NCBI GenBank assembly: GCA_020523885.1
Contig: JAJAPY010000002.1
Coordinates: 1-64,000 of the forward strand
Direction of reading: 5' to 3'
Source: Candidatus Liberimonas magnetica
Lineage (GTDB): Bacteria; Elusimicrobiota; Endomicrobiia; Endomicrobiales; JAFGIL01
Length of the DNA: 64,000 nucleotides
Position 1 is the first letter of the stretch. Each line of letters opens with the position of its first letter. The notes beneath the pieces were generated by a model that did not search any database, was not told where the DNA came from, and worked only from the letters and a program-made list of their open reading frames with translations. Below are positions 1-9,724 of the stretch, piece after piece. Both the position numbers and the translations under genes were made by a program.

Positions 1-125
1 ACAAACCCACTACAAACCATGTCAATTTTGCACTAGCAACTTGAACTTGGTGGGTATACCGCTCTACTTATAACGGCGGCTACAGCCTGCTTGCCACAGC
101 CACAAACAACAGCTATGATGACACC

Positions 126-3100
126 ATGGCTTCAGGCACTATCGTAACAGGAACGCTTTCTGCTACAGACGGCGATTTTTTCTCAAGGGTAGTATTGAAC
201 GTAGCTGATGCAAAATGCCTTTCCGGTACAACCTATTATTATAAAGTATCCGCGTTGTTCGGGTCAGCCGAGGGCGTAAAATCGGCCCCGAACCAGGGAT
301 GGGGACAGGGAAGTATTGACCCCAACGGCTACGATTACAATTTTTCGTTCACTGTTGCCGGGACTTTATATAACATAACTACCTCAAGTTCGAGCATATA
401 TAACAATTTTGATGCAAGCCCGCCGGCGTTGAACATCCCGAATACAAGCGCGACAGAAGGCACATATTACGACAAGGTAAAACTTACAGCTACAGGTGCA
501 AGTATAACTCAAGGGTCGGTCTACTATTATAAGGCAAAAGTAAAAACCAATGACGGCGTTGCCAGCGGGTTCTCAAACCAGAACTCAGGCTACTGCAAGG
601 GAGCTGTAGATACTAACGGTTACCAGTTCGAGTACAGCACATCCGCAACAAGCGCAAATTATTATGAAGTTTCAAGCAGTACTTCATCGGTATACGATTT
701 TACGGGCTCATCAAGACCTACTATAAACCCGCCTACGAGCGTTTCTGCAGGCGACGGACCGGCAGGCGGGATAGTTATAAATGTAGCGGGCGCATCAGTA
801 AATTCCGGTGCGGTTTACTATTACAGGGCCAGGTATAAAACCACGGACAGCGTTTATTCTGATTATTCTCATACAAGCGGCGGAGACGCCGGGTATTCCG
901 CAGATACAATTAATCCTGATGGGTATAAATTTTACCGTTCCTCAGCCGGTTCTAACGGCCCATACTATGAAATAGCATCCTCAACTCAAACGAGTTTTCA
1001 TGATTATACAGCTACCGGTACCATAACCTCTCCTTCAAACGTTACTGCGAGCACGAACCAGCCGGCTCAGGTTAACTTAAGCTGGTCAGGGGAGCTTATT
1101 ACCGGAGCTACGTACTGGTACAAGGTTAAGTCAAAAAGCCTTTTAGGTGGAGCTACAAGCCAGTTAAGCACCTGGGACCAAGGAAGCAGTGTCCCTGGGG
1201 TAACAAAGTTCAGTGTGTACTGCGATACTATAGCATCAAACGGGAACTACTCAACATGGAAATCTTCGCCAACCGGGCATACGTTTTCTGATTCAGGGCT
1301 TGCAGCCAACTTCGGGCCTGTATACTACAAAATAAAAAGCTATTCCCCGGACTGCGGCTGGACATCTCTATCTTTAAGTACAGGTGTGGGGTATACAAGA
1401 GCAGCAATCCCGCAAGTAAGCTGTATCTCAAAAAGCAGCAACACCTGGTACAACAGCTCTTCGTTTACTTTTTTAAACGAACATGGATGGAATGCCACAG
1501 GAGTTGCTAAATACAAGATAGTCTGGGATACCAATACAACACACACCTTTAGTGGAGCGGAAATTGACTGGGTAGAGTCAAGCTCAGGCACGATAGCCGC
1601 AATAGAAGGTTCGTGGTACCTGCATTTAAAATCGTATAACAAAGCAAACCAAACGGATGCATCGCTTGAAAAAACTTTTGGGCCTTATTGCTACGACAAA
1701 ACAACGCCTGCAATAGATATTACTTTCCCGGTTACGGATAACTGGTACAACGTAGTTATCACAAGTTTTATGGGGACAGCACAAGATAGCGGAGGAGCAG
1801 GGATAAGCACTACGACATATCAATACCGTATTAACGCAGGCACCTGGATAAATTTTAACAGCGAAAACAGCCTGCCGGACTGGAAAAACACAGCTCAAAT
1901 TATAGGAGAAACAGCATCAAAGACTATAGAAGTAAAAGTCAAAGATAAAGCCGCAAATTCCGATATATCAAACCTCGTTACAGTCAAAGTCGACACTACC
2001 CCGCCTCAAGGGGTTATGGCTATAACGTTCCCTGAAGTAGCTGTAGCGAGCATGAGTATTGTTGCGAACAAACTCGTTGATTTAACCGAAGGGAGCACGT
2101 TCTATAAATTCACCTGCGTTACGGATCCCAGCTATGATACTGCCTGGCAGGTAAATAATAGCACAACCTGCTCTGGCCTGGGCCAGAACAAACAATACAC
2201 GTTTAAATACCAGGTACGGGACGGCCTTGGAAATGCCACAAGCCAGAGCGTAGAGTTTTCAACTTACACCCTGGCGAAACAGCCTTTGACAGGTTATGTG
2301 TCTTCCCTTTCAAGCGGCAGTATAAATGCTTTCTGGGGCGATAACGGAAACCCGGGCGGAACACAGTATTTCTGCCAGCTGTCTTCGCAAACACCGTTTG
2401 CAGCTCTGGCAAATTCCGGCTGGGTAACTTCGTATCCCTTTGCTTTCGTAAATCTAATACCGGACACCACTTACTGGGCAAGGGTTAAAGCCCGCAATTT
2501 CGCAGGAAGAGAAACAGCTTATGTAAACCTCGGCTCAACTCATACGCCCTGCTCCAGGCCGGTTGACTTACGCTGTAAAACAGCAGGCAGCACAAACCTG
2601 GAAATAGAGTGGCAGCCAAACAATAATCCTCCCACTACTCTTTATGAAGTCATAACTTCATCTAACGGCTCTAATTACAGCACGGTATTTTCCACTACCA
2701 GCCTTTCTTTTCTGCATACGGGCCTGGCTGCGAACACTACTCATTATTACAAAGTACGGGCAAGAAACGCCAATATGGTTTATACGGGTTATACCCTTGC
2801 AAGCACGACCCACACGCTGTGTAACCAGCCCGGGGGTATAAACTTTGTCAGTGCGAATACCTCAAGCGTATCTTTACAATGGGACACAAGCAGTAACTCG
2901 GTCTCGACTCTTTACGAGCTCTCAGCTTCAACAGGCTCAAGCAGCAATTACGGCCTGATCCATACAGGCAAAAGCTCAAGTTATACACACAGCACTCTTA
3001 CATCGAATTGCACCTACTATTATAAAGTCCGCGCCAAAAACCTCGACAATGTATATACGGATTATACAACGCCAGTTGATACCTACACTTTATGCGCTGT

Positions 3101-6100
3101 ACCCGGCGTCAATAGTTTTACTTCAGTAAGTGCTACGCAGATAGATCTAGGCTGGACAGAGAACAACAATTCAAACTCGACCGTGTATACGCTGGAGTCA
3201 TCTTCGGAAACTAACACTAATTACAAAATCATGTATCAGGGATTAGATAAAAACTATAACCACACTTCACTTTCTCCGAACGTCACGTATTATTTCCGTG
3301 TTCAGGCTACGGCATTATCCGGAATTAAAACTGGTTTTAATACCGTACTCAGTACCCACACTTTGTGCAACGACCCGGCGGATTTAGCCTTTAATTCTGT
3401 TAATTCTTCAAATATATCCGTATCCTGGAGCAAGAACAATAATTCAAACTCTGCCGTTTACGAGCTTGAAGCCTCAACGGGTTCAAGCAGCACTTATGGG
3501 GTGGTTTATACAGGTTATAACGTAAGCTACCTGCATAATTCTCTAAAGGCCAACACTACCTATTACTATAAAGTAAGGGCAAAGAACCTCGACGGCGCAT
3601 ACAGCGGCTATACTGCTGTAATTACTACTTTTACTGTGTGCAACCAGCCGGTAAACCTGCATGTTTCAACTGCCAGCCAAAACAGCGTTTCTGTAGAGTG
3701 GAGTACAAACAATAATTCCAATGAGACTTTATATGAAGTCGCCGCATCGTCCGGTTCGGGTTTTGAAACGATATTTGCAGGAAAAAACTCCGGTACTATC
3801 CATTCAAGCCTTACCCCGAACGTCACTTACTATTACAAGGTACGTTCCAAGGCCCTTAACGGTTTATATACACAGTATACGGCGCAGGTTACTACTCATA
3901 CCTTATGCAGTACACCAGGGAGTGTCAGTTTTGTATCTGTACTGGAAAACCAGATAGGGCTTAACTGGACAGATAACGGCAATTCGGCTTCAACCCGGTA
4001 CACCCTTGAATCATCTTCGGGAACAAGCGGCAATTACAAAAATATATACCAGGGCATAAATAAAAATTATACCCACACAACACTTTCGCCGAACGTAACG
4101 TATTATTACAGGGTTTATGCCACAAACCATGACGGAGTACAAACCTCGCCGGCCCTTGCCAAAAGTACGCACACGCTCTGTAAAGAACCTGCACAACTTC
4201 ATTTTACTGTTGCCGGCTCAAGCGCAAATTCAATTTCCTGGAATACAAACGATAATTCGGGCTCAACTTTTTATGAAGTTCAGGCATCTACATACAACAG
4301 CAGTTCTTATGGGACTGTTTATATCGGTAAAAATACAGGGTATAACCATTCCGGGCTTGTGCCGAACGTTACCTACTATTATAAAGTGCTTGCAAAGAAT
4401 TTAGACGGGGTACGCACTTCTTATACTTCGCAGGTAACTACCCATACGCTATGTACCATCCCGGGCGCTGTGTATTTTACTTCTGTTGACACAGCACAAA
4501 TCCAGCTAGGCTGGTCAAAAAACAACAATTCAGATTCAACTGTTTATGAGTTAATTGTATCCAGCACCCTCGTTAGCTGGAACCCTGAAACAAGCGGTTA
4601 TTCAAATTCCTATCTGGACCCTGGTTTAGCGCTTAATACAACGTACTGGTATAGAGTCCGTGCCAAAAACCTTGATAACGTATATTCGTATTACTCTGTT
4701 TTGAGCGGTACAGCAACCCTGGTTAATTCTCCTGTTGCAGAAGCATTTAGCGAAGTTGAGGTATCTTCGTTAACAGCGCACTGGCAGGAAAACTCTAATC
4801 CCAGCGGCACACGGTATTTATGCCAGGCATCGGAGGTAGTCCCGTTTAGCCCGGTAAAATCTTCAGGCTGGGTATTGGCCCAGTCTTATAGCTTTTCACA
4901 GCTTAGCGCAAACTCTACGTACTGGTTCAGGGTCAAAGGCCGCAGTCACAGCGCAAGGGAGACTGACTGGGTGAATCTAGGCTCAACCGTTACACGTATA
5001 GAGTCTCCTACAGGGGTTATCTTTGGCAGCGTTACTTCATCAAGCATAGAGGTTGCTCCCAGCGGCACGTTTACAAACCTGAATATTTCCAAATCAGGCG
5101 TGATTGTATATGAAACCACAGTGTCCAGCGATTCAGGATGGCGCAAGGCATCGAACTACTGGGTTTTGTCAGGCCTTAATCCGAGCACTACCTATTATTT
5201 CTGTTCAAGAACAAGGAATATGAACGGTAGGGAGAATCCTTTGACTTTAAATTATTCAAAAGCTACAAAAGCCCAGGCGCCGCCTTCACCTTCTATAGTA
5301 GGCGTATCCACTTCATCGGTGAGCCTGGTAATTAATACAGGCCTAAACCCGGCAAACGTTGCGTACTCGATAAGGTTCGTTGGAAACGGAAATACAAAGT
5401 ATGTGCAGCCAAACTATACTTTAGGCGATTCGCAGGTATATAAATCTACCAGTGCATGGAATGGAACGATTGAAACTATCGGCCTTTTACAAAACACTTC
5501 GTATTATGTGTCAGTCAGCGCCCGGAATTCATTTATGGAAAGCACGGATTACAGCGCAAGCGTTTCAACCTATACATTGCTTAACCGGCCGGATGCGTCA
5601 GATATTACGTTGGTACCGAATTCCGGCCAGGACATACAAGTAAGCGTAAGTAACCCTATACAGGCTTTTAGCGGTTACACCGGAAGCGAGTTCGAATGTA
5701 CTTCCGGAGCAGGCGGGAGCAATTCAGGTGTTTTGCCGGGAGCATATAATTACACGGATTCCGGTTTAAACGCCAACGGCCTGTACAGTTACAGGGCGAA
5801 GTACAGGAACGCCTGCGGCGTTTGGACAAACTACAGCGAAGTGCTTTCAACTTACACGAGGATAGAACCTGCCAGCGGAGTTGAATTCGGGACAGTAACG
5901 TCTTCTTCAATCGAAGTAAGGCCGCAAGGGACATTTTCCAATATAACATCCGGCAGTTCAGGAGTATCGCTATATAATATCACAACTTCAAGCTCAAGCG
6001 GCTGGTATAAGGAGCCTCTTGCATACCGGGTTTTCTCAGGCCTTGCGCCAAACACACTTTATTCATTTAATTCAAACTCCCGTAATATACTGGGCCTGCC

Positions 6101-9100
6101 TAATACCCCGTGTACAACAGCCACAAAATATACTTTAGCTAATACCCCGGTTAACCCTGCCGCTGTTGCCCAGGGGAATGCCCTTGCTTCAACAAAGGGT
6201 TACGTTGAACTTTCCTGGGAAAGAAATTTTAATCCGCCAGGGACCATATATGAATTATATTGCCTAAACAATTCGTCTGTTGTCTATACAGGCTCTGCTA
6301 TAGCTTATGTAAATACAAATTTAAATGACCAGACAACCTATTACTATAAGCTACGGGCAAAAAATTACGGTAATCTCTACACACTTTATACCTCAACTGT
6401 ATCTGCTTATACACCGGACCGTACAGCCCCTGCACAGCTTGTAAAACCGGTGGCAATCAATAAAATAGGTTTTGACGGCCTTATTACACTTTCCTGGACA
6501 ACCGGGCCGGAAAGCGATATCAAAGGTTTCAACATCTATTATGCAACATACACCTTTAGCAATATAATCCAAAACAATGTGACATTATACTCAAACTCGC
6601 CGCAAACAAATCCAGATGCAGGAACCTGCGATATAGAAGGTTTATCCGGGAATTTAACGTACTATTTTGCGGTTACGGCTCAGGATATAACGGGCAACGA
6701 ACACTTTGCGGTTACGCCCTCAGACGATAGCCGTCCTCTGGACAGAATGGCGCCAAACCGTATTCTTGACCTGGCTGCTGCCAGCGGAAGCACAGACGGT
6801 GCTGTTGAACTTATATGGACTGCACCGGGAAATAACGGGAATGCCGGCAAAGCAAGCAGCTATATTATCAAGTATGCCGAGTACCCTATCACTGAAACGA
6901 ATTTTAATTCAAGCAGCCTGTATATAGAACGCGACGTTACAGTTGCAAGCGGTAACAGGGATTCTGAAAGCGTGGTTGGGCTTACTCCCGGTAAGTTCTA
7001 TTATTTCGCGATAGCAGCTGTAGACAACTCATCGAACACTTCCTTGGTTTCCAACTCTTCAGGCACTTATTCATATATTCCACTGACGATTTTAACTGCA
7101 GAAACGGTTGACGATAATTTAAACGGGCAGATAGACGCATACCGGATAGTTTTTTCCACTAACGTTAACGACTCTTCCCTTGCTCAATCCGGGACTTCGG
7201 GTTTTGGTGTAGCGAAATACTCAAACGCGGTTTTTGTCAGTTCCGGCCTGCCGAACCATCCGGACACGGTAAATAATAGTCAGGTCTACGTGAGGTTTAA
7301 AGAAAGCGGGCTTGCAGATACCAACGCAAAACCGGAACTGACCTATGCCAAAGCAACCGGCTACCTTAGGAACCTTTGCGGGACATACCTTAGCGATGTG
7401 TCTGAATCGGACATTACTGAAATAGACGCCGTAGGACCTGTCCTGTTATCGGCGTCTGCAAGCGATGCTTCTGGAGGGCTGCCCGGTATCCAGGCAAACG
7501 ACAAAGTGCAGCTTGTGTTCAGTGAGAATACAAATACTCCTGCGATCACAAAACTGAACATTGACGATGTATTTGTTCTCAGTAACGGGCATACCTGGAA
7601 AGACGGAGCCGGGAAAATAGTGTCAGCTCTATGGCTTGTCCCGAACATTCTTGAGCTAAAGCTTGCGGACAACGTTGTAGTGCCGAGCATTGTAGTAGGC
7701 GATACCGTTACTGTAAGCGGGTTACTTATCAAGGATGCAGCCGGCAATGCGAGCCTTAATTCGCTCAAGATCAGCGGAGACTTCGGGCTTGACGTATCCC
7801 GCCCAACGATAGTGTCCAGGGAAACGATGGACCTGAATAAGAACGGTTATATCGACGCACTAAAGATAACCTTCTCTAAGCCGATAAAAGATTCAAACCT
7901 CGTATTTGACCGGTTTCACATCGCAGGGGTCAGCGATGTGTCGTTTTCAAGCGATACCAACGACGATTCGGCTAACAACAGGGTCATATATTTTACGTTT
8001 AAGGACAATGTCTTAACGACCGACAAAACTCCCACCCTGCAGGCCGAGGAAAGCGCGATAAGCGATATGAACGATAATACGAACGAGTTTTCGCCTGCAA
8101 CGCCGAGTTCTGACAAGGCTGCGCCTGTAATGGCAGCGGCGATAAGCGAAGACGGAGGCATACTTATTCCGGGCGTTGACGGCGATGATACCGCGGTCAT
8201 TACATTCAGCGAGGAAACGATACAGCCCAATATTACGAGCTCGAACATTGATTCCGTATTTGTGTTGTCCAGCTCTCATACCTGGGGAAATATCGGTTCC
8301 GCGGAGTGGAATAAAACAGGCAACGCGGTTACCGTGCGGTTCAGCAGTATGAGCTACAGGGCTTCTATTGTTGTCGGAGACACTATTACTATTGACGGTT
8401 CAAGGATAAAGGACCTGGCCGGAAACGGTATAGCCTGTTCGATAGTGCTTTCAGGCAGTTTTGTGGGCATAGATAAGGTGTCGCCGCAGATAGTTTCCGT
8501 AGCCCCGAAGGATAAACAGGAAGGGGTAGTGCCGGAGGCCCTTATTGGGATAGTATTTTCAGAGAACATGGATAAGAATAATGCCGAAAACTCAATTTCC
8601 CTTCATATGGTAAGGGACAAAGACGGGCAGACTGCCTATACAGCGGTAACAGGAAATAAAAACTATGACTTTAAAAATAAAGAGCTCACTTTTACTCCTA
8701 TAGCGCCGCTTTCTAAAAGCTGTATATACGAGGTAGCGGTTTCCACGCTTGCGGCAGATACCATAGGCAACCGCCTTGAAGGAAGGTTTACTTCCCGTTT
8801 TACGACTGTCCTGGATAATACGCAGGACAGTACTATTATAGATAATACCAACACCACAAAAATAGTGATAGAATCCGGCATACTGCCGCCTGACTGTGTA
8901 GTAAGCGTCATCACGGACCCTATACGCGATTGCAAAGAAGAAGACCGCAACTCCATAATTGCCGCAGTTCAGGAGATAAAGAAGACTAATAACCCTTTTA
9001 ACGTTGTCCTTGAAGACTGTATAAGGGAGATAATCGTCACTTCTCCGGACGGGCAGGCTGTAGAGCGGATCTTTGAAAAACCTATAATGCTGACCATAGC

Positions 9101-9569
9101 CTACCATGACGACGACAACAACGGGATAGTCGACAAAACTTGCCCCCCTATAAGAGAAACCAGCCTTGTAGTCAGTTACCTGGATACAAAACACAATTTA
9201 TGGGTAAGGCTGCCCGGCTCAAAAGTCGATGCGGTTAATAAAACAGTGACAGCGCCGTGCAGGCATTTTTCGATATTCGCTATCCTGGGCGCACCGGCAA
9301 TGGACCTTTCTTTCGCCTATGCGTTCCCTGTGCCGTTCAAGGCGCAGGACAATAGCATTACTTTTACTAACCTCTCTTCAAACGCGGTTATCAAGATATA
9401 TACGGTCACAGGAGAGCTCGTTAAGACAATAAACCATACATCCGGAGACGCCCAGGACACGTGGGACGTTAAAAATGAACAGGGTGAAGCCGTGGCAAGC
9501 GGCACTTATCTGTACCTGATCAAAAACGAACAGGAAATGAAGAAAGGAAAACTGGTAATAATAAGATGA
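126..9569 (+). CDS. Giant FN3/Ig-repeat surface protein with C-terminal sorting domain (5' incomplete)
   Basis: A 3147-residue secreted, probably surface-anchored repeat protein; function otherwise unknown. Residues 1-305 hold imperfect FN3-like units with YYYK/R strands, 809-1531 hold eight tandem units of about 91 residues, and more FN3/Ig modules follow. Two modules starting near 2321 and 2568 open with D-x-N-x-NG-x-ID. A SbsA-type Ig domain (Big_5) starts near 2785. The last 85 residues (from about 3061) form a FlgD-like/T9SS-type sorting domain with KIYTVTGELV and GTYLYLIKN, ending KLVIIR. No signal peptide follows the first ATG, and there is no ribosome site. The frame is open and homologous to the repeat back to base 45, where TGA (42-44) interrupts it, so the true N-terminus lies upstream. 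Very rich in Ser, Thr, Asn and Tyr. A PorV-like gene follows after 155 bases. Confidence 0.85.
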   Translation: MASGTIVTGTLSATDGDFFSRVVLNVADAKCLSGTTYYYKVSALFGSAEGVKSAPNQGWGQGSIDPNGYDYNFSFTVAGTLYNITTSSSSIYNNFDASPPALNIPNTSATEGTYYDKVKLTATGASITQGSVYYYKAKVKTNDGVASGFSNQNSGYCKGAVDTNGYQFEYSTSATSANYYEVSSSTSSVYDFTGSSRPTINPPTSVSAGDGPAGGIVINVAGASVNSGAVYYYRARYKTTDSVYSDYSHTSGGDAGYSADTINPDGYKFYRSSAGSNGPYYEIASSTQTSFHDYTATGTITSPSNVTASTNQPAQVNLSWSGELITGATYWYKVKSKSLLGGATSQLSTWDQGSSVPGVTKFSVYCDTIASNGNYSTWKSSPTGHTFSDSGLAANFGPVYYKIKSYSPDCGWTSLSLSTGVGYTRAAIPQVSCISKSSNTWYNSSSFTFLNEHGWNATGVAKYKIVWDTNTTHTFSGAEIDWVESSSGTIAAIEGSWYLHLKSYNKANQTDASLEKTFGPYCYDKTTPAIDITFPVTDNWYNVVITSFMGTAQDSGGAGISTTTYQYRINAGTWINFNSENSLPDWKNTAQIIGETASKTIEVKVKDKAANSDISNLVTVKVDTTPPQGVMAITFPEVAVASMSIVANKLVDLTEGSTFYKFTCVTDPSYDTAWQVNNSTTCSGLGQNKQYTFKYQVRDGLGNATSQSVEFSTYTLAKQPLTGYVSSLSSGSINAFWGDNGNPGGTQYFCQLSSQTPFAALANSGWVTSYPFAFVNLIPDTTYWARVKARNFAGRETAYVNLGSTHTPCSRPVDLRCKTAGSTNLEIEWQPNNNPPTTLYEVITSSNGSNYSTVFSTTSLSFLHTGLAANTTHYYKVRARNANMVYTGYTLASTTHTLCNQPGGINFVSANTSSVSLQWDTSSNSVSTLYELSASTGSSSNYGLIHTGKSSSYTHSTLTSNCTYYYKVRAKNLDNVYTDYTTPVDTYTLCAVPGVNSFTSVSATQIDLGWTENNNSNSTVYTLESSSETNTNYKIMYQGLDKNYNHTSLSPNVTYYFRVQATALSGIKTGFNTVLSTHTLCNDPADLAFNSVNSSNISVSWSKNNNSNSAVYELEASTGSSSTYGVVYTGYNVSYLHNSLKANTTYYYKVRAKNLDGAYSGYTAVITTFTVCNQPVNLHVSTASQNSVSVEWSTNNNSNETLYEVAASSGSGFETIFAGKNSGTIHSSLTPNVTYYYKVRSKALNGLYTQYTAQVTTHTLCSTPGSVSFVSVLENQIGLNWTDNGNSASTRYTLESSSGTSGNYKNIYQGINKNYTHTTLSPNVTYYYRVYATNHDGVQTSPALAKSTHTLCKEPAQLHFTVAGSSANSISWNTNDNSGSTFYEVQASTYNSSSYGTVYIGKNTGYNHSGLVPNVTYYYKVLAKNLDGVRTSYTSQVTTHTLCTIPGAVYFTSVDTAQIQLGWSKNNNSDSTVYELIVSSTLVSWNPETSGYSNSYLDPGLALNTTYWYRVRAKNLDNVYSYYSVLSGTATLVNSPVAEAFSEVEVSSLTAHWQENSNPSGTRYLCQASEVVPFSPVKSSGWVLAQSYSFSQLSANSTYWFRVKGRSHSARETDWVNLGSTVTRIESPTGVIFGSVTSSSIEVAPSGTFTNLNISKSGVIVYETTVSSDSGWRKASNYWVLSGLNPSTTYYFCSRTRNMNGRENPLTLNYSKATKAQAPPSPSIVGVSTSSVSLVINTGLNPANVAYSIRFVGNGNTKYVQPNYTLGDSQVYKSTSAWNGTIETIGLLQNTSYYVSVSARNSFMESTDYSASVSTYTLLNRPDASDITLVPNSGQDIQVSVSNPIQAFSGYTGSEFECTSGAGGSNSGVLPGAYNYTDSGLNANGLYSYRAKYRNACGVWTNYSEVLSTYTRIEPASGVEFGTVTSSSIEVRPQGTFSNITSGSSGVSLYNITTSSSSGWYKEPLAYRVFSGLAPNTLYSFNSNSRNILGLPNTPCTTATKYTLANTPVNPAAVAQGNALASTKGYVELSWERNFNPPGTIYELYCLNNSSVVYTGSAIAYVNTNLNDQTTYYYKLRAKNYGNLYTLYTSTVSAYTPDRTAPAQLVKPVAINKIGFDGLITLSWTTGPESDIKGFNIYYATYTFSNIIQNNVTLYSNSPQTNPDAGTCDIEGLSGNLTYYFAVTAQDITGNEHFAVTPSDDSRPLDRMAPNRILDLAAASGSTDGAVELIWTAPGNNGNAGKASSYIIKYAEYPITETNFNSSSLYIERDVTVASGNRDSESVVGLTPGKFYYFAIAAVDNSSNTSLVSNSSGTYSYIPLTILTAETVDDNLNGQIDAYRIVFSTNVNDSSLAQSGTSGFGVAKYSNAVFVSSGLPNHPDTVNNSQVYVRFKESGLADTNAKPELTYAKATGYLRNLCGTYLSDVSESDITEIDAVGPVLLSASASDASGGLPGIQANDKVQLVFSENTNTPAITKLNIDDVFVLSNGHTWKDGAGKIVSALWLVPNILELKLADNVVVPSIVVGDTVTVSGLLIKDAAGNASLNSLKISGDFGLDVSRPTIVSRETMDLNKNGYIDALKITFSKPIKDSNLVFDRFHIAGVSDVSFSSDTNDDSANNRVIYFTFKDNVLTTDKTPTLQAEESAISDMNDNTNEFSPATPSSDKAAPVMAAAISEDGGILIPGVDGDDTAVITFSEETIQPNITSSNIDSVFVLSSSHTWGNIGSAEWNKTGNAVTVRFSSMSYRASIVVGDTITIDGSRIKDLAGNGIACSIVLSGSFVGIDKVSPQIVSVAPKDKQEGVVPEALIGIVFSENMDKNNAENSISLHMVRDKDGQTAYTAVTGNKNYDFKNKELTFTPIAPLSKSCIYEVAVSTLAADTIGNRLEGRFTSRFTTVLDNTQDSTIIDNTNTTKIVIESGILPPDCVVSVITDPIRDCKEEDRNSIIAAVQEIKKTNNPFNVVLEDCIREIIVTSPDGQAVERIFEKPIMLTIAYHDDDNNGIVDKTCPPIRETSLVVSYLDTKHNLWVRLPGSKVDAVNKTVTAPCRHFSIFAILGAPAMDLSFAYAFPVPFKAQDNSITFTNLSSNAVIKIYTVTGELVKTINHTSGDAQDTWDVKNEQGEAVASGTYLYLIKNEQEMKKGKLVIIR
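2550..4720 (+). repeat. Eight tandem FN3-like repeats inside the giant protein gene
   Basis: Eight consecutive units of about 91 codons, each starting with a cysteine in a C-x-x-P motif preceded by T-x-C or TLC, and each containing YYYKVRAKN near the end. At DNA level the units have diverged, so this is an old protein repeat rather than a recent tandem duplication. Some alternate units resemble each other more (CNxP/CKEP versus CAVP/CSTP/CTIP types), suggesting a two-unit period. Confidence 0.8.
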
Positions 9570-9578
9570 GCAGTAAAA

Positions 9579-9655
9579 TGTCATTGCGAGCCGAAGGCGA
9601 AGCAATCGCATAGTTAAAATATAGATTGCTTCGGCAAAAACGCCTCGCAATGACA
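9579..9655. repeat. Dispersed palindromic repeat, TGTCATTGCGAG type
   Basis: An inverted repeat opens with TGTCATTGCGAG (9579-9590) and closes with CTCGCAATGACA (9644-9655). Its inner arms GCGAAGCAATC and GATTGCTTCG also pair. It lies 10 bases after the stop of the giant protein gene. A related core lies at 28327-28401. AAAA flanks both ends, but this is too simple to call a target duplication. From memory, closely similar palindromes occur in many unrelated bacteria. Confidence 0.8.
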
Positions 9656-9724
9656 AAAAGCTTAATTTTTGGATTTATTTAAGGTTTAGAATTCTGGATT
9701 TAAGTATTATACAGGAAATATAAA

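Noticed and set aside
42-44. TGA recoding (for example to Trp or Gly)
   Set aside because: Several genes with normal C-termini end at TGA, including the giant protein, the PorV-TPR gene and scpA.
2550-4720. CRISPR or satellite repeat
   Set aside because: The repeats are protein-coding FN3 units with diverged DNA and no spacers.
1228-9505. Many long minus-strand reading frames under the giant protein gene
   Set aside because: They are shadows of the repeat-coding strand: no ribosome sites and no recognisable domains.
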